Assembly (NCBI GenBank): GCA_019240635.1
Contig: JAFAYA010000073.1
Coordinates: 1-39,415, forward strand
Length of the DNA: 39,415 nucleotides
From: Acidisphaera sp.
GTDB lineage: Bacteria; Pseudomonadota; Alphaproteobacteria; Acetobacterales; Acetobacteraceae
Direction: 5' to 3'
The notes beneath the pieces were generated by a model. It was not told the DNA's origin. It saw only the letters and a program-made list of their open reading frames with translations, and did no database searches. A program made the position numbers and the translations under genes. This document shows positions 7,608-16,080 of the stretch, in pieces. Positions within the stretch are counted from its first letter, which is position 1; each line of letters opens with the position of its first letter.

Positions 7608-9707
7608 GTGCTGCGCCGACTGCTCTTCGGGCTGGGTGTGCGCGCCCGGCTGATCGTTCTCACCCTGCTGACGGCGCTCCCGCTCGTCGCCGTGCTGCTG
7701 GCCGGCGCGTCCGGCGAGCGGCACCAAGTGCTGCGCTTGGCGCGGGCGCGCGCGCTCGAACTCGCCCGCCTCGGCGCCGAGCAGGGCGACGACTCCGTGC
7801 AGGAAGCCCGCGTGCTGTTGCACGTGCTGGCGCGCGTGCCCGCCGTCGGGACCATGACTCCCCAAGCGTGCCACCGGGTACTCGGGGACATCAGCGCCGA
7901 CCACCCGCGGCTCGGTTCGATCCTCGTCGTCCGGATGGACGGCACGGTGGCTTGCTCGAGCGCAACCGCGACGCCCACGTATTCGGTAGCCGACCGCGAC
8001 TGGTTCCACCGGGCGCGCGCGGCCGCACCCGGCGGCCTCGTGTTCAGCGACCTGCTGATCGGCCGGCAGACCGGCCAGCCCACCGTCGTGGCCGCGGTCC
8101 GGCTGGGCGGCGCGGACGGGCCCGGCAGCGACGGCGTGATCGCCGCCGGCCTCAATCTCTCCTGGTTCTCGAGCCTCGCGCAGCACGTCTCCTCCGGCCA
8201 GGACGCGGTCGTCCTGCTGGTCGATCCGCACGATGGCGCGGTGCTCGGACGCTATCCGGACCCCGCCGCCTGGGTGGGCAAGCGCTTCCCGGACGATCCT
8301 CTGACCCAGGCGATGCGGGCGGCGCCGCAGGGCGGGGTTGCGGATAGGCCAACCTTCGAGGACATGACGCCGCGCATCGTCGGCTACGCCCCGTTGCCCG
8401 GTGGCGGCTCGGCGATGATGCTGGCCGTCGCATTCGACCGCCGCGCCGTGCTCGCGCGCGCGGATGCGCGGCTTTGGACCGGACTCGCGCTCGCGCTGCT
8501 GGCCGGCGGCCTGGGGGCGCTGCTCGCGTGGCTGCTCGCCGAAGTCTCGCAGCTTCGGCCGATCCGCGCGCTGGCCGACACCGCGATGCGCGTCGGCAGC
8601 GGCAATCTCGCGGTCAGGGTCGAGCTGCCGGCCTGGCAGGCGCCGGAGTTCCGCGCGCTCGGGCGCACCCTCAACCTGATGGCTGCCAAGCTCGCCGCCG
8701 GTCACGCCGAGCTGGTGCGGCGGGAGGCGCTGCACCGGGCGCTGGCCGAGAACTCGAGCGACCTGATCACCCGCATCGCGCTGGACGGCGCCCACGAATA
8801 TGTGTCGCCCTCGGTGCGCAACCTGCTCGGCTGGGAGCCGGATGAGTTCAAAGCCCAGGGCTGGCAGGCGATCGTCCACCCCGAGGACCAGGGACGCGTC
8901 GAGGCCGGGCTCGCGGCGGTGCGCGGCGGTGCGTCGCACGCCACCTGGCAGATCCGCGTTCGCTGCAAGAACGGCGACTGGCTCTGGGTCGAGAGCCGGG
9001 CCGCCCTGGTGCGCGACCCGCTGACGGGCGTGCCGGAGAGCGTCGTCTCCAACACGCGCGACGTGACCAGCCGCAAGCAGACCGAAGACGCGCTGGCCGA
9101 TGCCGCCGACCGGCTGCAGGCGCTGGCCGCCACCGACGCGCTCACCGGGCTCGCCAACCGCCGCGGCTTCGACGATGCGTTCGAGCGCGAGTGGCGCCGC
9201 GCCCGGCGCGAGGCGACGCCGCTCGCCCTGCTGATGATCGACGCCGACCACTTCAAGGCGCTGAACGACCGCTACGGCCATCAGCAGGGCGACCGCTGCC
9301 TGCGGGCGATCGCCGGGGCGATCAGGGCCCGGGTGCGCCGTCCCGGCGACCTCGCCGCCCGGTACGGCGGGGAGGAGTTCGCGATCCTGCTGTCCTCGAC
9401 CGAGGCGCGCAACGCCTTCGCCCTCGGCCAGGACATCCGTCGAGCCGTCCTCGAGCTCGGCATGGAGCACCTTGCGTCGCCCGCCCGGCAGGTCAGCGTC
9501 AGCATCGGCCTGGCGAGCATGACCCCACAGGACGACGCCGCGGCGGCGACCCTGCTCGCGGCGGCCGACGCGGCGCTCTACGCGGCCAAGCGCAAGGGAC
9601 GCAACCGGCTGGAGGTCTGGGCCGCGGACGCGGCCGGCCGCGGGCCGGGCGAGGCCGCCGCCGTCATCGAGCCCGGCGATCAGCCCAACGCGCTGGCGCT
9701 GCCGTAG
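7608..9707 (+). CDS. Membrane diguanylate cyclase with periplasmic sensor, HAMP, PAS and GGDEF domains
   Basis: 699 aa from the proposed GTG start. Transmembrane helix 1 is near residues 13-34, a periplasmic sensor region (Cache-like) spans about 35-286, and helix 2 is near 288-310. A HAMP linker follows, then a PAS domain (about 370-500) and a C-terminal GGDEF domain. The active-site signature is GGEEF at 587-591. The product-inhibition site RxxD (Arg578-Asp581) lies exactly five residues before it, so both synthesis of c-di-GMP from GTP and feedback control look intact. There is no EAL domain. The GTG at 7608 has GGAGG 4 nt upstream and places the first helix close to the N-terminus. An in-frame GTG at 7563 would add 15 residues. 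Its stop lies 28 nt inside the 3' end of the convergent Nudix gene. Confidence 0.88.
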   Translation: MLRRLLFGLGVRARLIVLTLLTALPLVAVLLAGASGERHQVLRLARARALELARLGAEQGDDSVQEARVLLHVLARVPAVGTMTPQACHRVLGDISADHPRLGSILVVRMDGTVACSSATATPTYSVADRDWFHRARAAAPGGLVFSDLLIGRQTGQPTVVAAVRLGGADGPGSDGVIAAGLNLSWFSSLAQHVSSGQDAVVLLVDPHDGAVLGRYPDPAAWVGKRFPDDPLTQAMRAAPQGGVADRPTFEDMTPRIVGYAPLPGGGSAMMLAVAFDRRAVLARADARLWTGLALALLAGGLGALLAWLLAEVSQLRPIRALADTAMRVGSGNLAVRVELPAWQAPEFRALGRTLNLMAAKLAAGHAELVRREALHRALAENSSDLITRIALDGAHEYVSPSVRNLLGWEPDEFKAQGWQAIVHPEDQGRVEAGLAAVRGGASHATWQIRVRCKNGDWLWVESRAALVRDPLTGVPESVVSNTRDVTSRKQTEDALADAADRLQALAATDALTGLANRRGFDDAFEREWRRARREATPLALLMIDADHFKALNDRYGHQQGDRCLRAIAGAIRARVRRPGDLAARYGGEEFAILLSSTEARNAFALGQDIRRAVLELGMEHLASPARQVSVSIGLASMTPQDDAAAATLLAAADAALYAAKRKGRNRLEVWAADAAGRGPGEAAAVIEPGDQPNALALP

Positions 9708-10138
9708 GCGGCGGCCTCGCCCAGCCCGGCCAGCACGCGCGCGAGGCTTCGGCCGACGCGCTTCAGCGCTTCGTCCCAGGCGAACAGGCCGAACCGGTCG
9801 AACTCCGGAAGCAACGCGCCGGACGGCAGAGGCACGCTGGCCCGGCAGCGCAAGGTTGCGGGGTCGGGCAGCGGAGCCCGCCGCAGCGCGAACAGCGCGA
9901 GCGCCTTGCCCGGCAGATAGTCGTGCCGGCCAAGCGCCGCCAGCTCCCGTTCCCGCGCTTCCAGGCCGGTCTCCTCAGCCAGCTCGCGCAGCGCCGCCGC
10001 GACGTCGCTCTCGCCGGGTTCGGCGAGACCTTTCGGGATGTCCCAGCGGGGCGAGCGGGCCGCGTGGCCGAGCAGCATGCAGGCGCCGTCGCTGACGATC
10101 ACCCCGCAGCTCACCCGGGCCGGACGGGTCGTCTTCAA
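9680..10138 (-). CDS. Nudix hydrolase
   Basis: 152 aa. The Nudix box fits the consensus GX5EX7REUXEEXGU exactly (GLAEPGE, seven residues, then RELAEETGL), coordinating Mg2+ for cleavage of a nucleoside-diphosphate-linked substrate. The preceding RWDIPKG also fits RNA-pyrophosphohydrolase-like or dinucleotide hydrolase members. The substrate cannot be told from sequence. The frame is open much further upstream, but that part is antisense-like shadow of glsB. The proposed start is a TTG at 10136-10138 overlapping the glsB stop (TTGA), giving MKTTRPARVSCGVIV. A GTG at 10114 is the alternative. The 3' end overlaps the diguanylate cyclase tail by 28 nt. Confidence 0.8.
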   Translation of the reverse strand: MKTTRPARVSCGVIVSDGACMLLGHAARSPRWDIPKGLAEPGESDVAAALRELAEETGLEARERELAALGRHDYLPGKALALFALRRAPLPDPATLRCRASVPLPSGALLPEFDRFGLFAWDEALKRVGRSLARVLAGLGEAAAYGSASALG

Positions 10139-10392
10139 TAGGTTCGTCGGCCGAACACCGCATGATAGACGACGAGCACGATGATCGCGCCGATCACCGC
10201 GACGAAGATGCTGTAGAGGTTGACGCCGTTTGGCGCGCTGTAGCCGAAGGCGTTGAAGACGAAGCCGCCGACGATCGCGCCGACGACCCCGAGCACGATG
10301 TCGAGCACGAAGCCCTCGCCCGCCTTGTTCACGATCTTGCTGGCGATGAAGCCGGCGATCAGGCCGACCACGATCCACGCGATAAAGCTCAT
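10135..10392 (-). CDS. GlsB/YeaQ/YmgE-family small membrane protein
   Basis: 85 aa with three hydrophobic helices: FIAWIVVGLIAGFIASKIV, then DIVLGVVGAIVGGFVFNAF, then IFVAVIGAIIVLVVYHAVF. The Gly-rich first two helices are the hallmark of the transglycosylase-associated/GlsB family, linked to general and envelope stress. The molecular function is not established. The ATG at 10392 is preferred over one 16 codons upstream because a GGGAGT site precedes it. Its stop overlaps the TTG start of the Nudix gene, suggesting an operon. Confidence 0.85.
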   Translation of the reverse strand: MSFIAWIVVGLIAGFIASKIVNKAGEGFVLDIVLGVVGAIVGGFVFNAFGYSAPNGVNLYSIFVAVIGAIIVLVVYHAVFGRRTY

Positions 10393-10487
10393 CGGCGCAC
10401 TCCCGTTGTTCCGCCGGCGGCCCGGCGTCGCGAGCAACAACCGTTGCGGCGCGGAACGGTTCCGTCCCGGACGCCGGCCGGGTGGTG

Positions 10488-11582
10488 TCAGACGTTGAAG
10501 CGGAACAGCATCACGTCGCCGTCGCGCACGACGTAGTCCCGCCCCTCGACGCGCATCCGGCCCGCCTCGCGCGCGCCTGCCTCGCCGTTGCAGGCCACGT
10601 AGTCCTCATAGGCGATGGTCTCGGCGACGATGAAGCCGCGCTCGAAATCGCCGTGGATCGCGCCCGCCGCCGGCGCCGCGCGGGTGCCGCGCACGACGGT
10701 CCAGGCACGCGCCTCCTTCGGGCCGGCGGTGAAGAAGGTGATCAGCCCCAGCAGGTCGTAGCCGGCGCGGATCACCCGGTCGAGCCCGGCCTCGGCGAGG
10801 CCGAGGTCGTGCAGGAAATCCGGCCGCTCGGCCGGCGACAGCAGGCTCAGCTCGGCTTCGATCGCCGCCGAGATGATCACCGCACCCGCCGCCTCGGCGG
10901 CCGCCCGCGCGGCGACCCGGGCGGACCAGGCGTTGCCGGCCGCCGCCGCCGCCTCCTCCACATTGCAGACATAGAGCACCGGCTTGGCGGTCAGCAGCTG
11001 CAGCCGCCGCGCCGCTTCCGCCTGGTCGGGCGGGATCGCCGCGCGGGCCGGCCGGCCGTCGCCCAGCGCCTGCACGAGCGGCTCGATCAGTGCCGCCTGG
11101 GCGGCACTCTCCCGGTCGCCGCCGCGCGCCCGCTTCTGCAGCGCGGGCAGCCGCCGCTCCAGGCTCTCGAGGTCGGCGAGCATCAGCTCGGTCTCCACCG
11201 TCTCGGCGTCGCGCAGCGGATCGACGCTGCCCTCCACATGCGTGACGTCGCCGCTCTCGAAGCAGCGCAGCACGTGGATGATCGCGTCCACCTCGCGGAT
11301 CGTCGCCAGGAACTGGTTGCCCAGCCCCTCGCCCTTCGACGCGCCACGCACCAGCCCGGCGATGTCGACGAACTCCAGGCTGGTCGGCACGATTTTCGCC
11401 GAGCCGGCGATGCCGGCGAGCGCATCGAGCCGCGGATCGGGTACCGCTACCCGCCCGACATTCGGCTCGATCGTGCAGAACGGGTAGTTCGCCGCCTGCG
11501 CCGCCGCGGTCGCGGTCAGCGCATTGAACAGCGTGGACTTGCCGACGTTCGGCAGGCCGACGATGCCGCAGTTGAAGCCCAT
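10488..11582 (-). CDS. ychF: Redox-regulated ATPase/GTPase YchF
   Basis: 364 aa, full length for the universally conserved YchF/Obg-like P-loop protein, which binds ATP and associates with ribosomes. The P-loop is GLPNVGKS at residues 9-16. The G4 position reads NVEE (NxxE instead of NKxD), the feature that gives YchF its ATP preference. The C-terminal TGS/ubiquitin-like domain ends ...GRDYVVRDGDVMLFRFNV. It lies directly after pth with a TAATG stop-start overlap at 11580-11584, and the pth-ychF pairing is widely conserved. Confidence 0.95.
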   Translation of the reverse strand: MGFNCGIVGLPNVGKSTLFNALTATAAAQAANYPFCTIEPNVGRVAVPDPRLDALAGIAGSAKIVPTSLEFVDIAGLVRGASKGEGLGNQFLATIREVDAIIHVLRCFESGDVTHVEGSVDPLRDAETVETELMLADLESLERRLPALQKRARGGDRESAAQAALIEPLVQALGDGRPARAAIPPDQAEAARRLQLLTAKPVLYVCNVEEAAAAAGNAWSARVAARAAAEAAGAVIISAAIEAELSLLSPAERPDFLHDLGLAEAGLDRVIRAGYDLLGLITFFTAGPKEARAWTVVRGTRAAPAAGAIHGDFERGFIVAETIAYEDYVACNGEAGAREAGRMRVEGRDYVVRDGDVMLFRFNV

Positions 11583-12160
11583 TACGAAACGTCCTGCATC
11601 AGCAACGCCACCCGGGTCATGAACTCCTCCGGCCGACCCTCGGCGAGCAGCGGCGCGGCGTCCGCCACGCTGTCCAGCAACGCCGCGAGCATCGGCTGCT
11701 CGACCTTCGCGAAGTCGCCGAGCACGTGGCCCAGCACGCGTTCCTTGTCGCCGGGATGGCCGATGCCCAGCCGCACGCGCCAGTAGTCCTGGGTCCCGAG
11801 CACGCGATCCAGGCTGCGCAGCCCGTTATGCCCGGCGGCGCCGCCGCCGCGCTTCACCCGGACCTTGCCGAACGCCAGGTCCAGTTCGTCGTGGAACACC
11901 GTCGCTGCCGGCGGCTCCAGCTTGTAGAAGGCGAGCGCCGGCTGCACGCTCTCGCCCGAGCCATTCATGTAGGTGAGCGGCTTGAGCGCCAGCACCCGCG
12001 CGCCGCCGACCTCGCCCTCGGCGCACACGCCCTTGAAACGCCGGCGCCATGACGCGAAGCCGTGCCGCCGCACGATCGTGTCGAGCGCCATGAAGCCGAT
12101 ATTGTGGCGCTGCCGGGCCTGGCCCGGCTCGGGGTTGCCGAGGCCGGCCCAGAGCAGCAT
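11582..12160 (-). CDS. pth: Peptidyl-tRNA hydrolase
   Basis: 192 aa, normal length. Pth frees peptides from prematurely released peptidyl-tRNA. The N-terminal LLWAGLGNPEPGQARQRHNIGF contains the catalytic His19. FHDELDLAFGKVRVKRGG and GHNGLRSLDRVLGTQDYWRVRLGIGHP are the conserved substrate-binding segments. It is encoded between rplY and ychF on the same strand, a common bacterial order. The ATG at 12160 follows GGGGA. Its TAA overlaps the ychF ATG. Confidence 0.95.
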   Translation of the reverse strand: MLLWAGLGNPEPGQARQRHNIGFMALDTIVRRHGFASWRRRFKGVCAEGEVGGARVLALKPLTYMNGSGESVQPALAFYKLEPPAATVFHDELDLAFGKVRVKRGGGAAGHNGLRSLDRVLGTQDYWRVRLGIGHPGDKERVLGHVLGDFAKVEQPMLAALLDSVADAAPLLAEGRPEEFMTRVALLMQDVS

Positions 12161-12201
12161 GGCGCGATCCCCGGAACCGGCCTCCGCCGGAAGCGGCGGG
12201 G

Positions 12202-12888
12202 CTACCGGTCGCCGCGGCCCTTGCCGCCCGACTTGGCGGGAGCCTTGGCGGGTGCCGCGGCCTTGGCGGGCGCGGCGGCGACCGGGGCGGGGGCGGCGGC
12301 CTCGGCCGCCGGTTCCGGCATCTTGCTCGGCGCCGCCACGGTGAGCACGACGAAGTCGCGATCAAGGATGGTCGGGCGCGTCCCCTCGGTGCCCTTCAGG
12401 TCGGACCAGCGCACGTTGTCGTTGATGTCGAGCGCCGAGAGGTCGGCGTCGAAATGCTCCGGCACACGCTCGGGGTCGCAATAGACCTCGACGGAGTGGC
12501 GCACGACGTTCAGCACGCCGCCGCGCTTCAGCCCGGGGCTGAGGCCCTCGCCGGCGAAGCGCACCGCCACCGCGACGCGCAGCTTCTCGCCCGGGGCGAG
12601 GCGCTGGAAGTCGACGTGCTCAGGCTTGTCGGTCACCGGGTGGAACTGCACGTCGCGGATCACCGCGCGCGTGCTGGCGCCCTCGAGCGACAGATCGAAC
12701 AGGCGCGAGCGCCAGCCGCCGCGGCCGAGTTCGCGCAGCACGGCGGCAGGATCTAGCGCGACGAGCGTCGGCTCCCGCCGCGCGCCATAGACGATGCCCG
12801 GCAGCTTGCCGGCGCGCCGTGTCGCGCGCGCCCCGCCCTTGCCGCCGCGCGTGCGCGGCTCGGCTTCGATGGTGGTGAAGGTCGCCAT
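12202..12888 (-). CDS. rplY: 50S ribosomal protein L25 (CTC/TL5 type)
   Basis: 228 aa, the long form of L25 with an N-terminal 5S-rRNA-binding domain ([24 protein letters not shown]) and the C-terminal TL5/CTC beta domain ([39 protein letters not shown]). The last roughly 35 residues are an Ala/Pro/Lys-rich tail (repeated PAKA units) ending GKGRGDR, a common alphaproteobacterial feature and probably disordered. The open frame extends 73 codons further upstream, but [15 protein letters not shown] is the family start and AGGAG lies about 10 nt before it. It is the first gene of the rplY-pth-ychF run. Confidence 0.93.
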   Translation of the reverse strand: MATFTTIEAEPRTRGGKGGARATRRAGKLPGIVYGARREPTLVALDPAAVLRELGRGGWRSRLFDLSLEGASTRAVIRDVQFHPVTDKPEHVDFQRLAPGEKLRVAVAVRFAGEGLSPGLKRGGVLNVVRHSVEVYCDPERVPEHFDADLSALDINDNVRWSDLKGTEGTRPTILDRDFVVLTVAAPSKMPEPAAEAAAPAPVAAAPAKAAAPAKAPAKSGGKGRGDR

Positions 12889-13026
12889 TCGATCCCACTC
12901 CTGCCGCCGCCGGGGCGCGCCTGCGCGCGCCGCTGGAGTGCCGGCGCGTTCCCGGCGCGATGTAGCCCATCCGCCGCTACTCATCAATGACGCCGCCGCG
13001 ACGACCGGCCGCGTCGGCGGCTTTGC

Positions 13027-13055
13027 TTGACTCGCCCCGGCGGGATACCTAGAAC
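13027..13055 (+). promoter_or_regulatory. Sigma70-type promoter for rpsT
   Basis: TTGACT at 13027-13032 and TAGAAC at 13050-13055 are separated by exactly 17 nt. The pair stands 63 nt before the rpsT ATG and points toward it. The -35 matches 5/6 and the -10 4/6 of consensus, good for so GC-rich a genome. Confidence 0.6.
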
Positions 13056-13118
13056 ACGCGCCTCCCGCGCGGCGCGCCGCGCGGATGCCACCCACACCCT
13101 CGTTCAACGCAGAGGCAC

Positions 13119-13388
13119 ATGGCGAACACCGCGTCCGCGCGCAAGCGCATCCGCCAGACCGAACGCCGCACCGAGCGCAACCATGCGCGCAAGTCGCGCA
13201 TGCGCAACTTCATCCGCAAGGTGGAGGCGGCGATCGCCGGCGGCGACAAGGGGAACGCGGCCGCCGCGCTGCGCGCCGCGCAGCCGGAGATGCAGCGCGC
13301 TGTGGGCAAGGGGGTGGCGCACCGCAACACCGTGGCGCGCAAGCTCTCGCGCCTCGCTTCGCGGATCAAGGCGCTGCCCGCCGGTTGA
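13119..13388 (+). CDS. rpsT: 30S ribosomal protein S20
   Basis: 89 aa, strongly basic, full length. [39 protein letters not shown] is the typical S20 N-terminus, and [19 protein letters not shown] the helical C-terminus that packs on 16S rRNA. GAGG lies 4 nt before the ATG. It has its own promoter (13027-13055) and a hairpin directly after the stop, so it is probably monocistronic. Its position directly before dnaA is usual in alphaproteobacteria. Confidence 0.95.
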   Translation: MANTASARKRIRQTERRTERNHARKSRMRNFIRKVEAAIAGGDKGNAAAALRAAQPEMQRAVGKGVAHRNTVARKLSRLASRIKALPAG

Positions 13389-13393
13389 GCACG

Positions 13394-13416
13394 GGGCTGC
13401 GGCGCCGCCGCAGCCC
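13394..13416 (+). terminator. Hairpin after rpsT
   Basis: GGGCTGCGGC pairs with GCCGCAGCCC around a 3-nt loop, starting 5 nt past the rpsT stop. A strong 10-bp GC stem; only a short ATTT follows 7 nt later rather than a proper U-run. Confidence 0.6.
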
Positions 13417-13773
13417 GCACGGATTTCCCTCCTTGACGGCAAGGTTGCAGCCCGATGACAATGCCGCGCGGTCACCGCCGGCACGCACGCGCCCGCCAAT
13501 GCGCCTGATCGATCATCCGTCACTTAGCCATCGGATTTGAGTCCTGCTGCCAGGACAGTTCGGCAGCGATAAAGCATTGCACAAGTAATTGGCGCGCCCT
13601 TTTTTGGGACAGTTGTCAGCACGCTTTTGACGTTGCCTGTATTCCGTCCACGCGCTAAGCATCGGCTCGGCTCGTTAAGCACATCAAGTCGGAAAGATTT
13701 TGCTTCGCCCCACGCGGGCGAGGCCACGGCAATGTTGCTTCGCGGCGGCGCGCCGCGTGATCGAAGGTGGGCG
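13417..13773 (+). promoter_or_regulatory. dnaA upstream region with candidate promoter and short repeats
   Basis: This is the longest gene-free stretch of the window and is locally AT-richer (about 13500-13690). A possible promoter is TTGACG at 13433-13438 with GACAAT at 13457-13462 (18-nt spacer). A small inverted repeat GTCCTG-CTGC-CAGGAC covers 13541-13554. The octamer GGACAGTT occurs twice (13553-13560 and 13607-13614). One GAGTC (13539-13543) fits the GANTC methylation site of CcrM-type enzymes. I found no sequence close to the DnaA box TTATNCACA, so there is no evidence that this is the replication origin. Confidence 0.4.
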
Positions 13774-15363
13774 GTGTCGAACAACGGCATGGACCAGCAG
13801 GCTGTCGCTTCCCCGCAAAGCCTCGCCGCGCTCGCCGAACTCGAACGGGACACCGCGCCGCAAGACACCCTGCCGGAACACGCCGTGCCGAACGGCACTC
13901 TGCCGGAAGACACCGTGACGCAGGCCGGCCCGAGCGCTGTCCAACTCGCCGGCCAGTGGGAGCAGGTGCGCGACCGGCTGCAACGCGAGGTACCGGAGGT
14001 CGAGTACCGCTCCTGGCTGCGGCAGATGACGCTCGCCGGGCGCGACGGCGACGAGGTCACGCTCTGCCTACCCACGCGTTTCCTGCGCGACTGGGTGAGC
14101 AGCCGCTACGGCGACCGGCTCAGCGCGCTCTGGCGGTCCACCGAGCGGCGGGTGCGGCGCGTCGATATCCGCGTGGGCGGAGCGATCGCCGCCGTGTCGA
14201 GCGCCGGCCTCGCGGAAAGCCTCGATGCATCGCCGCCGGATGGTCCGTCTGCCGACGCGTCTCCCATCGCCGGCCCTGGCCGCCCGCGCGCGGAGGAGAA
14301 GGCGGACATGCGCAGCGATCTCGCCGCCCCGCTCGACCGTCGCTTCGATTTCGAGGGCTTCGTCGTCGGCAAGCCCAACGAGTTCGCCTATGCCTGCGCC
14401 CGCCGCGTCGCCGAGCGGCCGGGCAGCCCCGCGTTCAATCCGCTGTTCCTGTACGGCGGCGTGGGTCTCGGCAAGACGCACCTGATGCACGCCATGGCCT
14501 GGGAGCTGCTCGGACGGGCGGACACGCGCGGCGTCTCGCTCGCCTACATGTCGGCCGAGAAGTTCATGTACCGCTTCATCGGCGCCATCCGCAGCCAGTC
14601 CACGATGGAGTTCAAGGAGCAGCTGCGCAGCCTCGACGTGCTGATGATCGACGACCTGCAGTTCCTGATCGGCAAGGACAACACCCAGGAGGAGTTCTTC
14701 CACACCTTCAATGCGCTGATCGACGCGGGGCGGCAGATCGTCGTCTCCGCCGACAAGTCGCCGTCCGACCTCTCGGGGCTCGAGGACCGGCTGCGCACGC
14801 GGCTCGGCTGCGGCATGGTGGCCGACATCCACGCCACCACCTTCGAGCTGCGCATCTCCATCCTGGAGGCCAAGGCGGCGCGTGCCAACGTGGCCGTGCC
14901 GCCGAAGGTCAAGGAGTTCCTGGCCCACAAGATCACCGGCAACGTGCGCGAGCTGGAGGGCGCCTTGAACCGGCTGATCGCCCACGCCAACCTGTTCGGC
15001 CGGCCGCTGACGCTCGAGACCACGCAGGAGGTGCTGCACGACTTGCTGCGCGCGCACGACCGGCGCGTCACCATCGAGGAAATCCAGCGCCGTGTCGCCG
15101 AGCACTGGGGCATCCGGCTCACCGACATGTCCTCCGCCCGCCGCGCCCGCAACGTGGCCCGCCCCCGCCAGGTCGCGATGTTTCTCGCCAAGCAGCTCAC
15201 CAGCCGCTCGCTGCCGGAGATCGGCCGCAAGTTCGGCAATCGCGACCACACGACGGTCATGCACGCGGTCAACCGGGTGACCGAACTGATGGCCCGCGAC
15301 ACCGCCTTCAGCGATGACGTGGAGCTGCTGCGCCGGATGCTGGAGACCCAGGGGCCGGGTTGA
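13774..15363 (+). CDS. dnaA: Chromosomal replication initiator DnaA
   Basis: 529 aa from the proposed GTG. Domain I (about 50-125; QWEQVRDRLQREVPEVEYRSWLRQM) follows a poorly conserved head with a duplicated TLPE(H/D) unit. A variable linker is followed by the AAA+ domain with Walker A GGVGLGKT at 228-235 and Walker B MIDDLQ at 291-296. The DNA-box-binding domain IV is at the C-terminus and carries the signature NRDHTTVMHAVNRV (Arg490, Asp491, His492). All ATPase and DNA-binding signatures look intact. GTG 13774 is chosen because GAAGG lies 6 nt upstream. The ATG at 13789 (MDQQAV...) is a fair alternative, and the open frame continues upstream to 13627 without family similarity. Confidence 0.93.
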   Translation: MSNNGMDQQAVASPQSLAALAELERDTAPQDTLPEHAVPNGTLPEDTVTQAGPSAVQLAGQWEQVRDRLQREVPEVEYRSWLRQMTLAGRDGDEVTLCLPTRFLRDWVSSRYGDRLSALWRSTERRVRRVDIRVGGAIAAVSSAGLAESLDASPPDGPSADASPIAGPGRPRAEEKADMRSDLAAPLDRRFDFEGFVVGKPNEFAYACARRVAERPGSPAFNPLFLYGGVGLGKTHLMHAMAWELLGRADTRGVSLAYMSAEKFMYRFIGAIRSQSTMEFKEQLRSLDVLMIDDLQFLIGKDNTQEEFFHTFNALIDAGRQIVVSADKSPSDLSGLEDRLRTRLGCGMVADIHATTFELRISILEAKAARANVAVPPKVKEFLAHKITGNVRELEGALNRLIAHANLFGRPLTLETTQEVLHDLLRAHDRRVTIEEIQRRVAEHWGIRLTDMSSARRARNVARPRQVAMFLAKQLTSRSLPEIGRKFGNRDHTTVMHAVNRVTELMARDTAFSDDVELLRRMLETQGPG

Positions 15364-15467
15364 GCGCGACCCGGCCGCCGGGCTGGCCGCGGTCCTCTAC
15401 CGTCGGGCTTTCACTGGCCATTCACGGCGCGCACCACTAAACAGCGGGCACGCGGTGGCCCGTACGC

Positions 15468-16067
15468 ATGCTGACCGACCTGCCGAACCTGCTGACGCTC
15501 TCGCGCATCGCCGCGATCCCGCTGATCGTCGGGCTCGTGGCACTGCGCGACGCGCGCGCCGACCTGGCCGCCTGCGTCATCTTCAGCGCCGCTGCGGTGA
15601 CCGACTATTTCGACGGCCGCATCGCTCGGGTGCGCCGGCAGCAATCGGCGTTCGGCCGCATGCTCGATCCGATCGCCGACAAGCTGCTGGTCGGCGCCAC
15701 GCTGATGATGCTGGTCGGGCTCGCCCGGGTCTCCGCCTGGGGCCTCTACCCTGCCGTGGTGATCATGCTGCGGGAGATCCTGGTGAGCGGCCTGCGCGAG
15801 TACCTGGCCGGCGTGCGGGCGGGGCTGCCGGTCACGCGGCTCGCCAAGTGGAAGACCGGCGTGCAGATGGCCTCGCTCGGCATGCTGCTCGCCGGCGACA
15901 GCGCCGCACGGCTCCTGCATCTCGGCTTCCTGCCGGTCTCCGCCCTCGGCGAGAGCGCCATCTGGGTCGCCGCCCTGCTGACGCTGCTGACGGGCTGGGA
16001 CTACCTGACCGTGGGGCTGCGCCATGCCGCGGCGCCGGGCGCCCGGGATGCCGTGCCGCCGCGCTGA
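15468..16067 (+). CDS. pgsA: CDP-diacylglycerol--glycerol-3-phosphate 3-phosphatidyltransferase
   Basis: 199 aa integral membrane enzyme that makes phosphatidylglycerol phosphate, the first step to phosphatidylglycerol and cardiolipin. The CDP-alcohol phosphotransferase motif DGx2ARx8Gx3Dx3D is complete: Asp49, Gly50, Ala53, Arg54, Gly63, Asp67 and Asp71. The N-terminal LPNLLTLSRIAAIPLIV and several further hydrophobic helices match the family. It is followed after 13 nt by mobB, and moaD/moaE lie further downstream; pgsA beside moaDE is a frequent alphaproteobacterial arrangement. Confidence 0.93.
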   Translation: MLTDLPNLLTLSRIAAIPLIVGLVALRDARADLAACVIFSAAAVTDYFDGRIARVRRQQSAFGRMLDPIADKLLVGATLMMLVGLARVSAWGLYPAVVIMLREILVSGLREYLAGVRAGLPVTRLAKWKTGVQMASLGMLLAGDSAARLLHLGFLPVSALGESAIWVAALLTLLTGWDYLTVGLRHAAAPGARDAVPPR

Positions 16068-16080
16068 GCCGTGCCCGGCC

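Noticed and set aside
13389-13773. Replication origin upstream of dnaA
   Set aside because: No sequence close to TTATNCACA and no cluster of repeats expected of oriC were found by reading.
15429-15440. Possible second copy of the MITE end (CGCACCACTA) upstream of pgsA
   Set aside because: The match is about 10 bases with no paired inverted end nearby; it is probably chance.
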